The notes beneath the pieces are model-generated. The model made no database searches. It saw only the letters and a list, made by a program, of their open reading frames with translations, and was not told where the DNA came from. A stretch of 64,000 nt of DNA, from NCBI GenBank assembly GCA_963920635.1, contig OY987298.1, forward strand, positions 110,117,309-110,181,308, read 5' to 3'. Positions 47,501 through 58,070 of this stretch are shown here, piece by piece. Each line of letters begins with the position of its first letter. Position 1 is the stretch's first letter. The DNA is from Pseudeuparius sepicola. Taxonomy: Eukaryota > Arthropoda > Insecta > Coleoptera > Anthribidae. The translations under genes and the position numbers were made by a program.

Positions 47501-50500
47501 CCCCAACCACTTAAATCCTATTGAGATATAAATTGATGTGTTGGATGTGTACCAGTTTAATTGTGACGAATAAATTTAATCGTGACAAGTAGCGATTATT
47601 GGAGGAAACAATATAAAAAATGTAGTATCCCAAAGGAAATTAATTTGTTATCATTTGAAAAAATGAAACCTGGAAAGAATGTTTGGGATTAACGTGTGAC
47701 CGGGAGGGAGTGTGAATATGACGGAATGCAGTTTCCAATAGCATCTAGTGTTCAACCGTAGTATCAAAGCACCACACATCTGTAGTTTTTTATTCAAAGG
47801 TTTTATTTTTGTCAATGATTACTTGTCTAGAGTCTAGACCTATATAGCTTCGCTACAGATAGTGCCTGGGGACCCAATTGTTTGAGCTGGCACCAATAGA
47901 GGGCGCCGCATATGCGAAATTCGAATAAAAATATAATTGGCCGGCCTGACAACAGTAATTCAGTGGCCTTGAAAGCACCTCTCCAATAAAAAACGCTGCA
48001 ACGTTGTCAGTGCAAGAACATGTGGATAGAAGGAATAGCCCCCATTGGAAAAAATTGCCTGCCAAAAACTACTCCCTACATCCCTTTAGCGAGATAACTT
48101 CATACCTCCACTGTTTCTGGTCTGGTCTGATTGTCGCCATTTTCACAAAGGACGTTTTATTCCAGCCGCACCAATCCGCGGTTGAAAAAATTTGCCGGAC
48201 AAAACTACCCCCTGCATCCCATTAGGAAAAAAAAATGATAACTCCATTGTTTCTGGTCTGATTTTCGCCAATTTTACAAGGACGTTCAAAAAAAGTCTCA
48301 GAAGTAAAAAACTGCCGGAAAAAACTACCCCTTCCCACCCCCGAAGTTGTTTCTAGTCGGATCCTCTCCATTTTTAGCAAGGACGTTCAAAATTATTCCA
48401 GACGCACCAATCCGGGGTTGAAAAAATTTGAATAAGAGATGTTCCCCCTTCTTGTAATCGTAAAAAAATATTTTTTTATTCGTAAGTTTTAATTTGACTC
48501 GCCTAGTATATTGGTGGCTGGATATAAACTGGTGGCTGTCTTCACACCGGTCTAATTAGCTACTGTAATTACAGCACAATTTAGTTTTAGTTTAAAATTG
48601 TTACATACAAGAAATTAATAACTATGTTTGTTAATTTAGCATTATGGGAGGTGTGTCTTCATTTAATCCCATTATTAAACCCTTCTAGTTTGAAATGAAA
48701 TGCTGTAAACAATGGAGTACGTGGCATCACTCAAAAAGAATTTGGCCCTGTTTACTTTTTGTTCTTACTCCCTCTAGCCTTGGTTATTTCTCTGAGGGTT
48801 AATCACTCGAATTTATAGTATTTCGTATCAAAACGCTTCTTAAGAGGCTCTGTGATGAGAATGGAACACTAAACCCACACATCAATATAAAAAATGACAG
48901 ACAAGGAAAGAAAGGAGTAGAGTAGCTTAGAGTAGAGATGCTCCAAATATTCAGCAGACAGAATAATCGGCCGAATATTTGGTTTTTTAAAAGCATTATG
49001 TGGTCTTGCCGAATGTTCGGCAATGCAAAAAATGGCCGAATATACAGCCAATTATTTGGCCTGCCGAATATTGGGTGCATCTCTGTTTAAGAGTGTATTA
49101 AGTTTAAATTTTTACAGGACCATATCAACTTTTTTATTGAATTAATATCTCTGAACTCCGTACCTCCGCTACTGGTTGCATGGAAATAACAAAATCAACC
49201 ATAATGTTACCTGGACATATTTTGGAAGATATAAAAGTATTCTATATATTTTTAAATTTTAACGCCATGTATCTTGGACATGAAGCGTTTACGGACCTAT
49301 ATTGATATGAAATTTTCGTTTTGAAAACGTCATTTTCTATCTGACGTTAAAGTCCTGCTACAAAAAACCGACTCACTCTGTCAGTTCATTTACAATAATA
49401 TAATACAATTAACCTTAATTGTTACAAATTCTCTTGTTCGATGGAGTCATTCACAAAGTTTCTTAATTCTTTATACAGGGTTAACTATCACTTAGTACAA
49501 CAAAATTTATGGTAGACAAAGAAAAATTAGACTTGCAAATATAAATTTTCAAAAATTTTCTAACATTTGTCTTAGGTACAAAAATTTTTTTCCAAATTGT
49601 TTAAAACTCCTCATAAAACGCCGCCTATGGACGCCCGGTGCGACCTGCCTTAAAATTTCACCTATGTCAATGGTAGTGACAGGTAGTGAAATACCGCGGC
49701 GTTGCCACCTCTATCAATTTATCCGAGAATTCACCACGAAATTTCGATTTCCTATTGGAAACGATTACTTTCTAAGGAACATGTAGAATGCCTATGAAAC
49801 ACCTACCCTACTGACATTTCCAGGATTGAATATTGCACCATTTTCTGTTTTCTTGCTTCACACAGCAATACACAACACAACATTCACATTTTCTAAATCT
49901 GTTGGGAACCTCGATGTACAAATTCATTCAGTTAATTAAGGAAGTCCGGATACGTGCAAAAAGTCCATTATTATTCCGGATTTGATCAGCTGCACCTTCA
50001 ATTCGTTCACGTAACTGCTGCTCGTTGTCGATTTCCTGTTCGTACACAATCGCCTTCATGTATCCCCAAATACAAAAATCCATTGGATTCAAGTCTGGTG
50101 TGCCAGGCCCTAACTGCGCGCAGGTGCTGTGACGTCAACGGTGATGCTTATTCGACAAAATCATGGCTACCTTTATTTTTAAACCGAAATTTGACTCGTT
50201 TATAGTGAACCAGGCAACCACATATACACTACGGTGTCTCAAAGGTGCCTACATACTATTTTGGGATTTAACTTGACATGAAATTGATACCTGACGTATG
50301 TCAGTGAGCCTAATTTCAGGACTATTTTTGGTAAGTTGGCCGTGCTTTTGACGAAGTGATATAGGTGCGCAGAAGAGTTTAATTTTCGTTCTCCTAGCTG
50401 GCATACCGCTTTGTGTATCGTGTGCTGATTTTGAAATTCAGATGAATGCACTGGGATGGGAAACCTTTGATTTAATTTAGGCGATAGGGGAAGTTCGCGT

Positions 50501-53500
50501 TGTGACTTGTGCGGGAGAGCCAAGAGGGGTGGACAGTCATGGACTAACGGCACGCGTGTAGCAGCTCGCTTTCGCGGGTCTCGTGGTTTTTGGGACTAAA
50601 AAGGTGGAGAAAAAGGGAAGCTGGAGTGTAGTGAGAAGCCTCGAGCATCGCCTGAGGTAGGAGAAGGAAAATTGTGGAGAATTTGGAGACGATGTGCCCT
50701 GGATACAGGAAATGTAGAGGTGTTGCCACGGCGGACCGACCGGTACTCGACGCCAAGAGCCTCAGAGTGCTCTGTACGACGAGGGAACGGCACGATTAGT
50801 GAACATCCAAGCCAGGTAATCAACTGCACCAAAGTTGTTGATGCATGGTGGGTGAGTGCATACAGTAAGTCGACTACCCCTAAGCAGCCATTGCACAATA
50901 TGGAAGGACATTGACTCGGACATTGGGCCAGCTTTTAATTGAAAATACACTGTTGTTTTGGGTTCTGCACTGCACACTATCAAAACGGGGTTTACGTCTT
51001 TATCTGGGGATTAAGAGGTCAGGTGAATTTAGGTTAGTTAAATTTCAAAGTAAGGTAAGGCGAATCCGGGCGAACCTCGGGTAAATCTAACAGCGCTGCG
51101 GCTGTACAGATTCAAATCGATTGTTATTTGTATTTTTTTTATTTGTTTGAGTAAAAAGGTATTTTCATCCTCCCTAAAACAACGGCAACACCGTGAAAAT
51201 AACTTCAAGCTAATTTTTTTTAAAGATCGTAAAAAAAATCTAAAAATATTTTTCTATGTTTTCTTAAGTCACCCTGTGCACGTGGTAAAATTTTTTGTAC
51301 TAAGTGATAGTTAACATTTGTGAAATGCAATTAAATTAAGAAAGACTGCAAATATTTCTCCTTTATTATTTTCTGTAATCTGTAATTTCTCAGAAACGAT
51401 GATCTTACTATCATTTCAATAGGAAATTTTACTATGGCTATTTATACATCCGACGTATATGAAAGTCGGTACAGGGTGTCCCGTAAGTCATGGTCCAAAC
51501 GGAAATGGGTGATAGGGGATGTCATTTGAAACAAGAAAAACCCCATATGTTGTTATCCAATTCTTTACCGTTTTCGTGATACAGGGCGTTGAAATTTTGG
51601 AGAATAATTGGTTTTTTTACAATATCTTCGTAACCGTTTGAGATATTTGCAACAACTCTGGTACACAATAGTGTCCTGTTAGTTGGCATAGTTTGGGAAA
51701 TTTCCGTGTCCCAAAGCAAACCAGTGGCGGAGATAGAGGGGAGGAGGGTCCATTAATTTAAGAAAAAACTTAGTACGGCCTTGTGCACATTTTAATTCGA
51801 ATGCATTTTTAGATAGGCGACTTCATTTCCTACAAAAAATTTTTCTTTCTTTTTTTACGTACCTGTCGCCATTTCATTGCAATTTTTATTTTTTTTTATT
51901 TAAGTTAAAGTTTTCATGAAAAATCGCCGAAAATTTTTGATAGACAAGAAAAGGCAGATGAATGAAAAAACGACCCACTCATCAGAATGAAGTAATTTTT
52001 ATTGATAAACTTGTTTGGTTAGGCCAATATTTTTGAAAGTTACAGGGTGTTTAACTAATTAATATGCTTTTAAGAGATTTTTGTTGCATTTTTCCTCAAA
52101 ATCTTATCAAAACTAATGAGATGTCATAATTATTTGTTAACTATTTTTTATAAAAGATGCTCAAAATGTCCTCCTTCCATCCTTCATCAACGAAGGAAAC
52201 TATTATTTAATTCGCCCTAAGGTTCGTTCATTCTGTTTTATTTCCTCCACAGCTATTCCTACCCTCTCCCGAAGCATTTTCTCAGTGTTGCATTCTGTTC
52301 CATAAACTTTTTCTTTTAGATATCCCTATAAAAAGAAATCTATGTGGTTAAGATCTAGCGAACGTGGTGGCCGCACTGTACAGTGTACACTCCCCCTTCG
52401 ACCCAGCCTAGTTTGTTGGAAGATGTACTACTAGTTGTACGCAGAAATATGTGTGTCTCCAACATGATGGTGCGCCACCACACTAAGTATTATCAATGTG
52501 TGCGGTAGTTCCGTAACAATACATACCCTGCAAGATGACTGGGTCGAGGGGGGAATGTACAGGGGCCACCACGTTCGCTAGATCTTTACATAGACCTTTT
52601 ATAGGGTCAGGTATCTACAAGAAAAAGTTTATGGTACAGAATGCAACACAACAAAACATAATGAACGAACCTTAGGGCCTTCGTCGATGTAGACTATGCA
52701 TAAGGATGGACATTTTGAGCATCTTTTATAAAAAAATATTTAACAAATAATTAAGACATCTCAATTTTGATAAGATTTTGCGGAAAAATGTGACAAAAAT
52801 CTCTTAAAAGCATATTAATTAGGTAAACACCCTGTAATTTCCAAAAATATTGGCGTAACCAAACAAGTGTATCAATAAAAATTACTTTATTCGTCGTTTT
52901 TTCATTCTTCTGCCTTTCCTTGTCTATCAAAAATTTTCGGAGATTTCTCATGAAAACTTTAACTTAAATAAAAAAAAATAAAAATTGCAATGAAATGGCG
53001 ACAGGTAGGTAAAAAAAGGAAGAAACAATTTTTGTAGGAAATGAAGTCGCCTATCTAAAAATGCATTCAAATTAAATTGTGCACAGGGCCGTACTAAGTT
53101 TTTTCTTAAATTAATGGACCCTCCTCCCCTCTATCTCCGCCACTGGTTTGCTTTGGGACACGGAAATTTCCCAAACTATGCCAATTAACAGGGCACTATT
53201 GTGTACCAGAGTTGTTGCAAATATCTCAAACGGTTACGAAGATATTGTAAAAAAAACAATGATTCTCCAAAACTGCAACGCCCTGTATCACGAAAACGGT
53301 AAAGAATTGGATAACAACATATGGGGTTTTTCTTGTTTCAAATGACGTCTCCTATCACCCATTTCCGTTTGGACCATGACTTACGGGACACCCTGTATGT
53401 CATGCGCTCTCATTTTGCGAGTTGTCATGTAACGTCTTTGCACATACATTTAATAATTAAACCCATGCATGTCTGAAGTAAACTTATTTGAAGACACATC

Positions 53501-54903
53501 GGAAGTGCATTTATAATAATTCCTGTATTTTGATAAGTAGGTATTGTTTTCTCATAGGGCAACGCCCATTGCTACCGACTGCCACAATATGGGGAAAATT
53601 CCCCTTCTTTTTGATATGGCAGTGCCCATCTCTGCCAACTGCCACAATATGGTGTGAATGCCTGTATCTTTTTTCAAACGGCAACACCTATCGCCAGAAT
53701 ACGAAGGCATACACTCCTTATTGCAACGATGCTTGAGAAATATGCACTTCCGAGATATCTTCAAATGATTTTACTTCGAACGTGTATGGAGTTAAATGTA
53801 CGTCCAAAGATGTCCCGTGACTCAACTCGCCAATGAAGAGCACAAAACTTATACCAACCTTTATATATGGATGTATAAATAAATAGCCACTGCAGAAATT
53901 TTAAATCTACGGCTTGGTTTTTCGTTTGTAAGAAATACATATATAGAATAGCGTAAAATAAAATGATTAATTATTATGATTCAGCACAAAAAAAGATTTT
54001 CATTTTCTAGTGAAAAGACCCATTGTGGCACCTCTCAGTTCGATTTTAAAAATGTTAAAAACAAATCCACCGGTCAAGTCAATCCTTACCTTCACAACAT
54101 CCTGGTCAAAGTAGCCGCTTTCATGAATCTTCCCCAAAATTTCCTTAACTTGACTGTAAGAACCATTAAAGATTTCCTTCGGTTTACCATCAACAACAGC
54201 TAACAAATGTTCGGCAGCTGCTTGGACCTCATTCGTAAATACGGTTGGATTGCCAGCTTCATGTTTGGGGGTTACCGCAGGATAAATGTCATCAAGCAAT
54301 TTCAGGTCATTTTCAGAAAGTTGAGCAGCACCATTCCTACCATGCAAGAAGTCATCGCGAACAGTGTCGTTGCCCATCTGATTCAGAGCATCCTGCACCA
54401 GAAGGATTTCTCGAAGTCGAGCCATCTCTTGTTGTTTCTTTGCCGCTGCCTCCCTCTTTGCCTGTTTCTTGGCCTCCTTTTCGCAAGACACCTCAATGCC
54501 CAGGAATTGTTTGTACAAATCCTTTGCAAACTCCAGTGTCTGGACCACCTCACCTATTTTATCAAGCGCGGTTTTTTGGTCACCGTTTAACTCCTTACCG
54601 CTATTTTGCAATTGTTTATAAGATTCTAGTTTAGTCTGTAACAAAAATGGGTTTCATGAAAGTTACATCAGGAAGTATATCAGCCAGCACAATTGCATAA
54701 ATAAACGTTTCGATACAGTGATACAGCATGCATAAAAATACTGTTCAAATTAAGCTTTCACGGCTTATAGGTACCTTCCTCTTTTCCAGGTTGCGGATTT
54801 TATGTTCTATGATGGTGACCGCCTGACGGAGAGGCGTAGAATTTGCCGCATCTGCCGAATCCGCCGACATCTGCTTTTCTACTTTAGCTTCAGCACAAGG
54901 CAT
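38315..54903 (-). CDS. Caprin: Caprin family RNA-binding protein (four exons)
   Basis: Exons in order are 54903-54775, 54635-54090, 47332-46952 and 38563-38315, all phase 0 with GT-AG borders. The product would be 434 residues. The N-terminal ~225 residues form the conserved helical homology region 1 (LEKRKTKLESYKQLQNSGKE; AKDLYKQFLGIEVSCEKEAK). Exon 3 is Gln/Pro-rich with repeats of GQPLPHNGQP. Exon 4 carries HLIEMMESTGNFSFLQESE, aligned with the G3BP-binding segment of vertebrate caprin-1. Caprins act in cytoplasmic ribonucleoprotein granules and translation control. The RGG-rich tail of longer caprins is absent: either this is a short form or further exons exist. Confidence 0.88.
40354..40677 (-). 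CDS. Cys-rich terminal exon of an unknown protein
   Basis: An acceptor TTTTTCCCAG precedes SLFLKPYAPALIPKSEYKCA. Cys clusters follow: KCAKCKIC, WFHCDCCDIIIKHY and SCPDCRS, then FDRLEQ and TAA. The stop overlaps AATAAA. The CxxC spacing suggests one or two zinc-binding knuckles. I do not recognise the family. It lies in Caprin intron 3 on the same strand and could be a nested gene's last exon or TE-encoded; no upstream exon was found. Confidence 0.4.
   Translation of the reverse strand, partial: PESLFLKPYAPALIPKSEYKCAKCKICVSTLVPLSQILGTILGTGIKAHKPTNYSYWFHCDCCDIIIKHYRYSCPDCRSVSEPSDKSELSNILENVLKCHKFDRLEQ
40750..41050. repeat. Inverted repeat with hammerhead-like blocks
   Basis: Minus strand 40807-40770 reads GCCCTGAGGA then, 23 bases later, GAAACCGG. 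The plus strand at 41002-41030 reads TTGATGATG then CGAAACCG. The arms are complementary (TATTTAAAAACGG, CTATAAA). No stem II is obvious between the blocks. Confidence 0.5.
41510..41610. repeat. Hairpin repeat
   Basis: GAGAAGGCCATTATTTACC on the left pairs with GGTAAATAATGGCTCACTTC on the right; the loop contains GGCGCTACGCGCC. Related TAGGTAAATAATGA strings lie at 41308 and 41336. Confidence 0.65.
42765..42972. repeat. Repeat end, inverted copy at 63806-64000
   Basis: TACAAAGTGACAGATTTTTC, GGCCGGCTGCCCCTCAATCG and GAGTCGTGGGAACTAGAGG are shared, reversed, with the last 195 bases of the window. An inner hairpin TGCCCCT/AGGGGCA is present in both. Confidence 0.75.
43465..43990. other. Intron sequence, nothing recognised
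   Basis: Short frames only; the low-complexity CATAGTGTACATTGCGTACG region at about 43672 has no clear function. Confidence 0.3.
44041..45091 (-). pseudogene. LINE ORF2 C-terminus with RNase H domain
   Basis: The first segment carries the RNase H acidic residues in WYTDGSKMGKGTGAG, FQAELFAIMLGAEESL and FYSDSKAALLAL. Near 44571-44590 a one-base loss shifts the frame to WVPGHSGIEGNETADLLARE, which holds the last catalytic Asp. A tail rich in Arg/Leu follows to VTECPALDR and ends at TAG near 44042. It is a 5'-truncated non-LTR retrotransposon of an RNase H-bearing clade (I/Jockey-type group). It is far more GC-rich than its surroundings, which argues for relatively recent arrival. The plus-strand open frame over it is its shadow. 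Confidence 0.85.
46132..46650 (-). repeat. Diverged repeat copy with a short frame
   Basis: A 132-codon minus-strand frame (CSKHFIESFTFLQDTE; LKAGVELYALIYFH) overlaps the repeat shared with 6350-6690, where the frame is broken. Its shared copy argues for old TE coding sequence; family unknown. Confidence 0.4.
46952..47332 (-). CDS. Caprin: Caprin exon 3: acidic then Gln/Pro-rich linker
   Basis: 127 codons starting VYEAEVEEETAEQ and ending QPTQP before GTGAGT. Low-complexity repeats (LGQPLPHNGQPQ, MGQPLPHNGQPQ) follow an acidic start like that of vertebrate caprin-1. Confidence 0.85.
47333..49478. repeat. Caprin intron 2, right part: tandem repeat and MITE
   Basis: Positions 48040-48430 hold three degenerate copies of a ~135-bp unit (AAAACTACCCCC, TTGTTTCTGGTCTGATT, AAGGACGTTC). 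Positions 48936-49085 form an inverted repeat (AGATGCTCCAAATATTC and GAATATTGGGTGCATCT) like a small hAT-type MITE; no clean target duplication. Confidence 0.55.
49480..51316 (-). mobile_element. Mariner-type element remnant with inserted DNA
   Basis: TTAACTATCACTTAGTACAA near 49490 is repeated inverted near 51290-51312, each with ACAGGG close by. The minus strand at 49930-50095 reads TPDLNPMDFCIWGYMKAIVY and QQLRERIEGAADQIRNNNG, the C-terminus of a Tc1/mariner-like transposase (PDLNPxDFxxWGY). Positions 50230-50990 are unrelated, GC-richer sequence sharing a short repeat with 6785-6880; no coding motif was found there. Confidence 0.65.
51472..53395. mobile_element. Large fold-back mariner-type element, 1.9 kb
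   Basis: Ends CAGGGTGTCCCGTAAGTCA and complement, TA at 51470-51471 and 53396-53397. The arms are complementary over about 700 bp each. The centre contains transposase pieces in both orientations: plus strand near 52453 LQHDGAPPH (catalytic Asp region), minus strand near 52370 PPRSLDLNHIDFFL, and plus strand near 52560 GPPRSLDL. Two truncated copies joined head to head would give this structure. It sits in Caprin intron 2 within another dispersed repeat. Confidence 0.85.
53398..53900. repeat. Minisatellite and dispersed repeat
   Basis: Three units of about 60 bp (GGCARYRCC... CTGCCACAATATGG) span 53556-53710. Positions 53811-53893 carry the dispersed repeat seen at 105-196. Confidence 0.65.
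54090..54635 (-). CDS. Caprin: Caprin exon 2: homology region 1
   Basis: 182 codons from TKLESYKQLQ to HESGYFDQDVVK before GTAAGG. It contains a Lys/Ala-rich coiled-coil stretch and FNGSYSQVKEILGKIHESGY, the most conserved part of caprins. Confidence 0.92.
54775..54903 (-). CDS. Caprin: Caprin exon 1 (start codon)
   Basis: ATG at 54903 opens MPCAEAKVEKQMSADSADAA and ends EHKIRNLEKRK before GTACCT. Joining to exon 2 gives the family's KRKTKLE run without a phase break. Confidence 0.85.
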
Positions 54904-55282
54904 ATTCGCGAATGAAATGATTTGCGACGTCTAATAATGAAGAAGCTGATCACGATAATTGCAAAATATTTTGCTGGCACATCGAACTAAACGAAGGAAC
55001 ACAAGCTTCAAGCCACAGATTACAAAAAGATTCTCAAATTCTCAAGCACCACTGAACACCTAAAAAAATTAACACGAAATTACTGACAGACAGACAAGCG
55101 ATCACAACCGCCAATCCACGACTGACATCCGACAACCGGCAGACTTCTCTTATTTTCTTTTTCGTTCCAGAGAAATGGAGGAGATGAGAACGCGCTTTTC
55201 TATTCTGCGCATCATGAATCATGATTTTCGACTACAATCTGCCGGCCATTTTGAAGACACTTTACATTTTACCGGCTGGTGC
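54904..55282. other. Caprin 5' flank
   Basis: No TATA box or other clear promoter was recognised. Positions 55169-55210 (AGAGAAATGGAGGAG, GAACGCGCTTTTC) match the end of the MITE at 57590. Confidence 0.4.
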
Positions 55283-55597
55283 GGAGTGCTCAAGAACGGT
55301 AGACGCACAGGATTGCTCGATCGGGCAAATCTCTCCGCCGGCGTGACGTCACCGCTAGACTGCTATCTGCTAAGCGCGCCGGGAGCTACCGTTTAAAATA
55401 TAGAAAGGGTGGGTTTTCTGTGGATGTTCTGTGTTTTTGAGCTACTTTTGCCAATCCTTTGATTTGTATACACTATTAAGAGTACAGAGAACTTTTATTT
55501 TTTACTTAGAATGTATCAAGACTAAGGGATTAATTTATAAAATTGCCAATATATGGAATAATTGCATACTGAAGAAAATTTCGAAAATAGTTATTTA

Positions 55598-56060
55598 TGT
55601 ACCAAGGCACTGAAGTTCAACTTTTTATGACCCGTGTGGAATTTAGTTGCCGAGGCCTCTGGCTGAGGCAAATATAAAATATTATTATTATACAAAGTAT
55701 TTTGAACGTTTGAAAGACGGTAAGTATGATACTAATCTTTTGCGATATTATTTTATAAATTAATATTAAAAATAATGTATGCCAAATTTTAGTTTCAATT
55801 TATTACGAGTATACTCTTAATAAACACTATGAAAATTATGTTTCACATAAGGTTCGATAAAAGGCGCTTATAGGACTTGACATTTGGTTTTATAGCACCT
55901 GTACTGGTACACACTCTGTGATGCCTGTTTTACATTGACAATTTCTTCATGAATTAATTCATGAAGTCACTTCAAGGGCAAATTATTATAAAAAGTCGTG
56001 TATTACACTGGCAATTTCTTCATGAATTAATTCATGAATTTCTTCAAGAAGTTACTTCAC
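55598..56060. repeat. Half hairpin and paired palindromes
   Basis: Positions 55598-55680 are a half copy of the 5281-5405 hairpin. CTTCATGAATTAATTCATGA with the next AG is a 22-bp perfect palindrome at 55945-55966, and its 20-bp core recurs at 56019-56038 in a duplicated context (CAATTTCTTCATG). Confidence 0.75.
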
Positions 56061-56256
56061 GAATTAGAGCATGTCTTATTTTCCGTCAAGTTTTGCGTGA
56101 ACTTCAGGAGTACTAACATTGAAAATTTGAACACAAGGAAGGTTATATTTTGATACTAGTTTTGTTTGAGGCATTAGACGAGAAAGAGGAGAGTACATAG
56201 TTTTAAAGATAATATACTTAGTTAAAAAGTGTGTGAAATGTTACAATATGTTTTAT

Positions 56257-56565
56257 TTATGTATTCCGCTGCCAAGGCACAGCTCCCTCATTCACGAAAT
56301 AATCACAAAACTCCTCTTGGGCAGCAACGCAAGCATGTCTTGGTGAGCATGTTTGGTAAAAAAAGTCCAAATTGAAATATATAGTCTTTATCAAGCTCTT
56401 CTAGGATGGAAGTAGGACATTCGGGTCTCAAAAAATATGTAATGTGCAACATGCCAATGTTATGGTTTGCACTTTTTCCACATTCAAATTAATTTTAGTC
56501 AAAAAAACTCTAAATCGTTTGGCTAAATGCACTACTCTTCTTGCCAGATTTAATTTGTAGTTAAC
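56257..56565 (-). pseudogene. Harbinger-type (DDE_4) transposase C-terminus
   Basis: VNYKLNLARRVVHLAKRFRV then NLNVEKVQTITLACCTLH resembles the ARRVVENAFG...RFR and ACCxLHNFL regions of HARBI1-like nucleases. A frameshift leads to FLRPECPTSILEELDKDY, and the end reads EFCDYFVNEGAVPWQ. AATAAA follows the TAA. At least two frameshifts. Confidence 0.6.
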
Positions 56566-56632
56566 CAAGCTTTGGATGAAGATGGAAAGGTTAAACTCTT
56601 TTACCTAGCAGTTCACTCTGTAAATCTCTTAC

Positions 56633-56844
56633 TAGTCATTTTCCGTAAAATGACGAGAACAAATATGACTGTTATTAGGGTTGAAACTGTCCATTCTTTT
56701 ACATCTTGCCACCCATGCTCTCCTAACCGTTTGTGAAACCATATCTTTTGACTTGGGGAAGGTATGGAACATAATATTTTCGCCTGCTTTTTTTAAAGTG
56801 TAAGTTGTATTACAACCATAAACATCACACCTCGTTCCTGTCAT
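56633..56844 (-). CDS. THAP domain exon of the Harbinger-type element
   Basis: ATG opens MTGTRCDVYGCNTTYTLKKA; then FHTFPKS, AWVARCKRMD and ICSRHFTEND, ending with TA before GTAAGA so that Tyr would be completed across the intron. C-x4-C, FPK, W and C-x2-HF are all in place, so the zinc finger itself is intact. Confidence 0.75.
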
Positions 56845-57344
56845 AATGTATTCTAAATAAATAATAAAAATAAAGTATATGGTAAAGTGTATTTAAAATG
56901 ATAAAATATAAGTACCTATCTATTAAATAACCCAGTACCTACAAAAAAATCGAAGACAATGACGAGGAGATCTCAAATCTAACTTCTAACCTATAATGGC
57001 ACAAAACATTCGATATTAGAGAGATAATTTGACAAAATATATTAGTTCTTGCGTTTTTAATACTAAGCAAGATGGTACTAATTTAGTATAAATATTCAAT
57101 AATAGATTGAAAACTAAAAACAGGTTACATAAAATAAAAAAAAAAACAGTCAAAACCCGCGTCAAAACCCGCACCGCTGATGTACAAATAACACCGTTAG
57201 TCTAGCGCTGACGTCACACCCATCTGCCGACTGGCGAACATTACGCTTATGAGATCGAGCAATCCTGTGCGTCTACCGTTCTTGCGGAGTGCTTACCTGT
57301 TTTTATTTGGAGTTTTCGAAGTGATTTCGATTGATTTTAGCGTT

Positions 57345-57413
57345 ATGTCGTGTTCTGTGAAAGAATGTTAAGAATTTTACTAGAGAAAGACGTGAGGGAA
57401 TATATTTTTTCCG
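57345..57413 (+). pseudogene. THAP 5' exon with a one-base insertion
   Basis: ATG reads MSCSVKEC, then one extra T breaks the frame; skipping it gives KNFTRERREGIYFFR before GTAAGG. C-x4-C and the FFR end match a THAP first exon. It points away from the Harbinger-type element and may belong to another gene or element. Confidence 0.5.
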
Positions 57414-57589
57414 GTAAGGATTTTACAATAGGTTTGTTTACTTTTTTCAGTTCTCAGTGCCGTACCTATCTGTACCAATTATTACATTATTACTACCTAG
57501 ATAGATTACAAAACTCTATTCAAACTAAATGCAAGTGGCGCGTAAACATTTACACGATGGAAGCACGTGAACAATTCTGAGGGCTAATC

Positions 57590-58070
57590 AGAGAAATGGA
57601 GTAGAGAGAACGCGCTACAAGCTGCGCGAACTGCCTAATAAAAGTGGCGGTCATATTAAACCAACTTTACTACAGCTTTACTAAACTTACAGAAAAAATG
57701 ATACTCCCGGAGGTCTCCTAGACTTATAATTCATTTGTCGCGGGACAAAAAACCGACTCCGATCGGGGAACACCGGAAAGCGCGAACGTGAAGCCGTGAA
57801 AACTACGCGAAAGCCGACCACCTCCACACTCACGTTCGCGCCTCTTCGCGGGGTTTTGCGCCGCGAATGTGGAGCGGCCTTTACAGATTGGTACTGCACA
57901 CGACATTTTCCAAAAACACTGACCATTTGTCTGCTGGAAATACAACAACTATCGCTGAAAACAAACTTCAAACGTCAAACTGGGGACAATATGCTGGACA
58001 TTACATTTGCCTGTAAATAGGATGCGCAGTAGGTCAGCGCGTTCTCCCTACTCCATTTCTCCGGTGCTAA
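57590..58070. mobile_element. MITE, about 480 bp
   Basis: Inverted ends GAGAAATGGAGTAG then GAGAACGCGCT and complement, with TGCGC slightly inside. GCTAAT occurs just outside both ends. The interior (57800-57870) is GC-rich with CGCG-containing complementary stretches. Confidence 0.65.

Larger units (their letters stand above)
55283..57290 (-). mobile_element. THAP/Harbinger-type transposon, internally decayed
   Basis: Inverted ends of about 90-100 bp: AAGAACGGTAGACGCACAGG with ATTGCTCGATC at 55290-55330, and the complement at 57243-57286; GTGACGTCA/TGACGTCA lie further in at both ends. The minus strand holds a THAP exon (56844-56633) followed by a Harbinger-type nuclease C-terminus (56565-56257). 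THAP joined to a DDE_4 nuclease is a known transposase layout (PIF/Harbinger-ISL2EU group). Exact ends are uncertain. Confidence 0.65.

Noticed and set aside
50596..50914. Coding exon in the GC-richer block at 50230-50990
   Set aside because: Several overlapping frames on both strands, none with a recognisable motif or splice context; probably repeat sequence.
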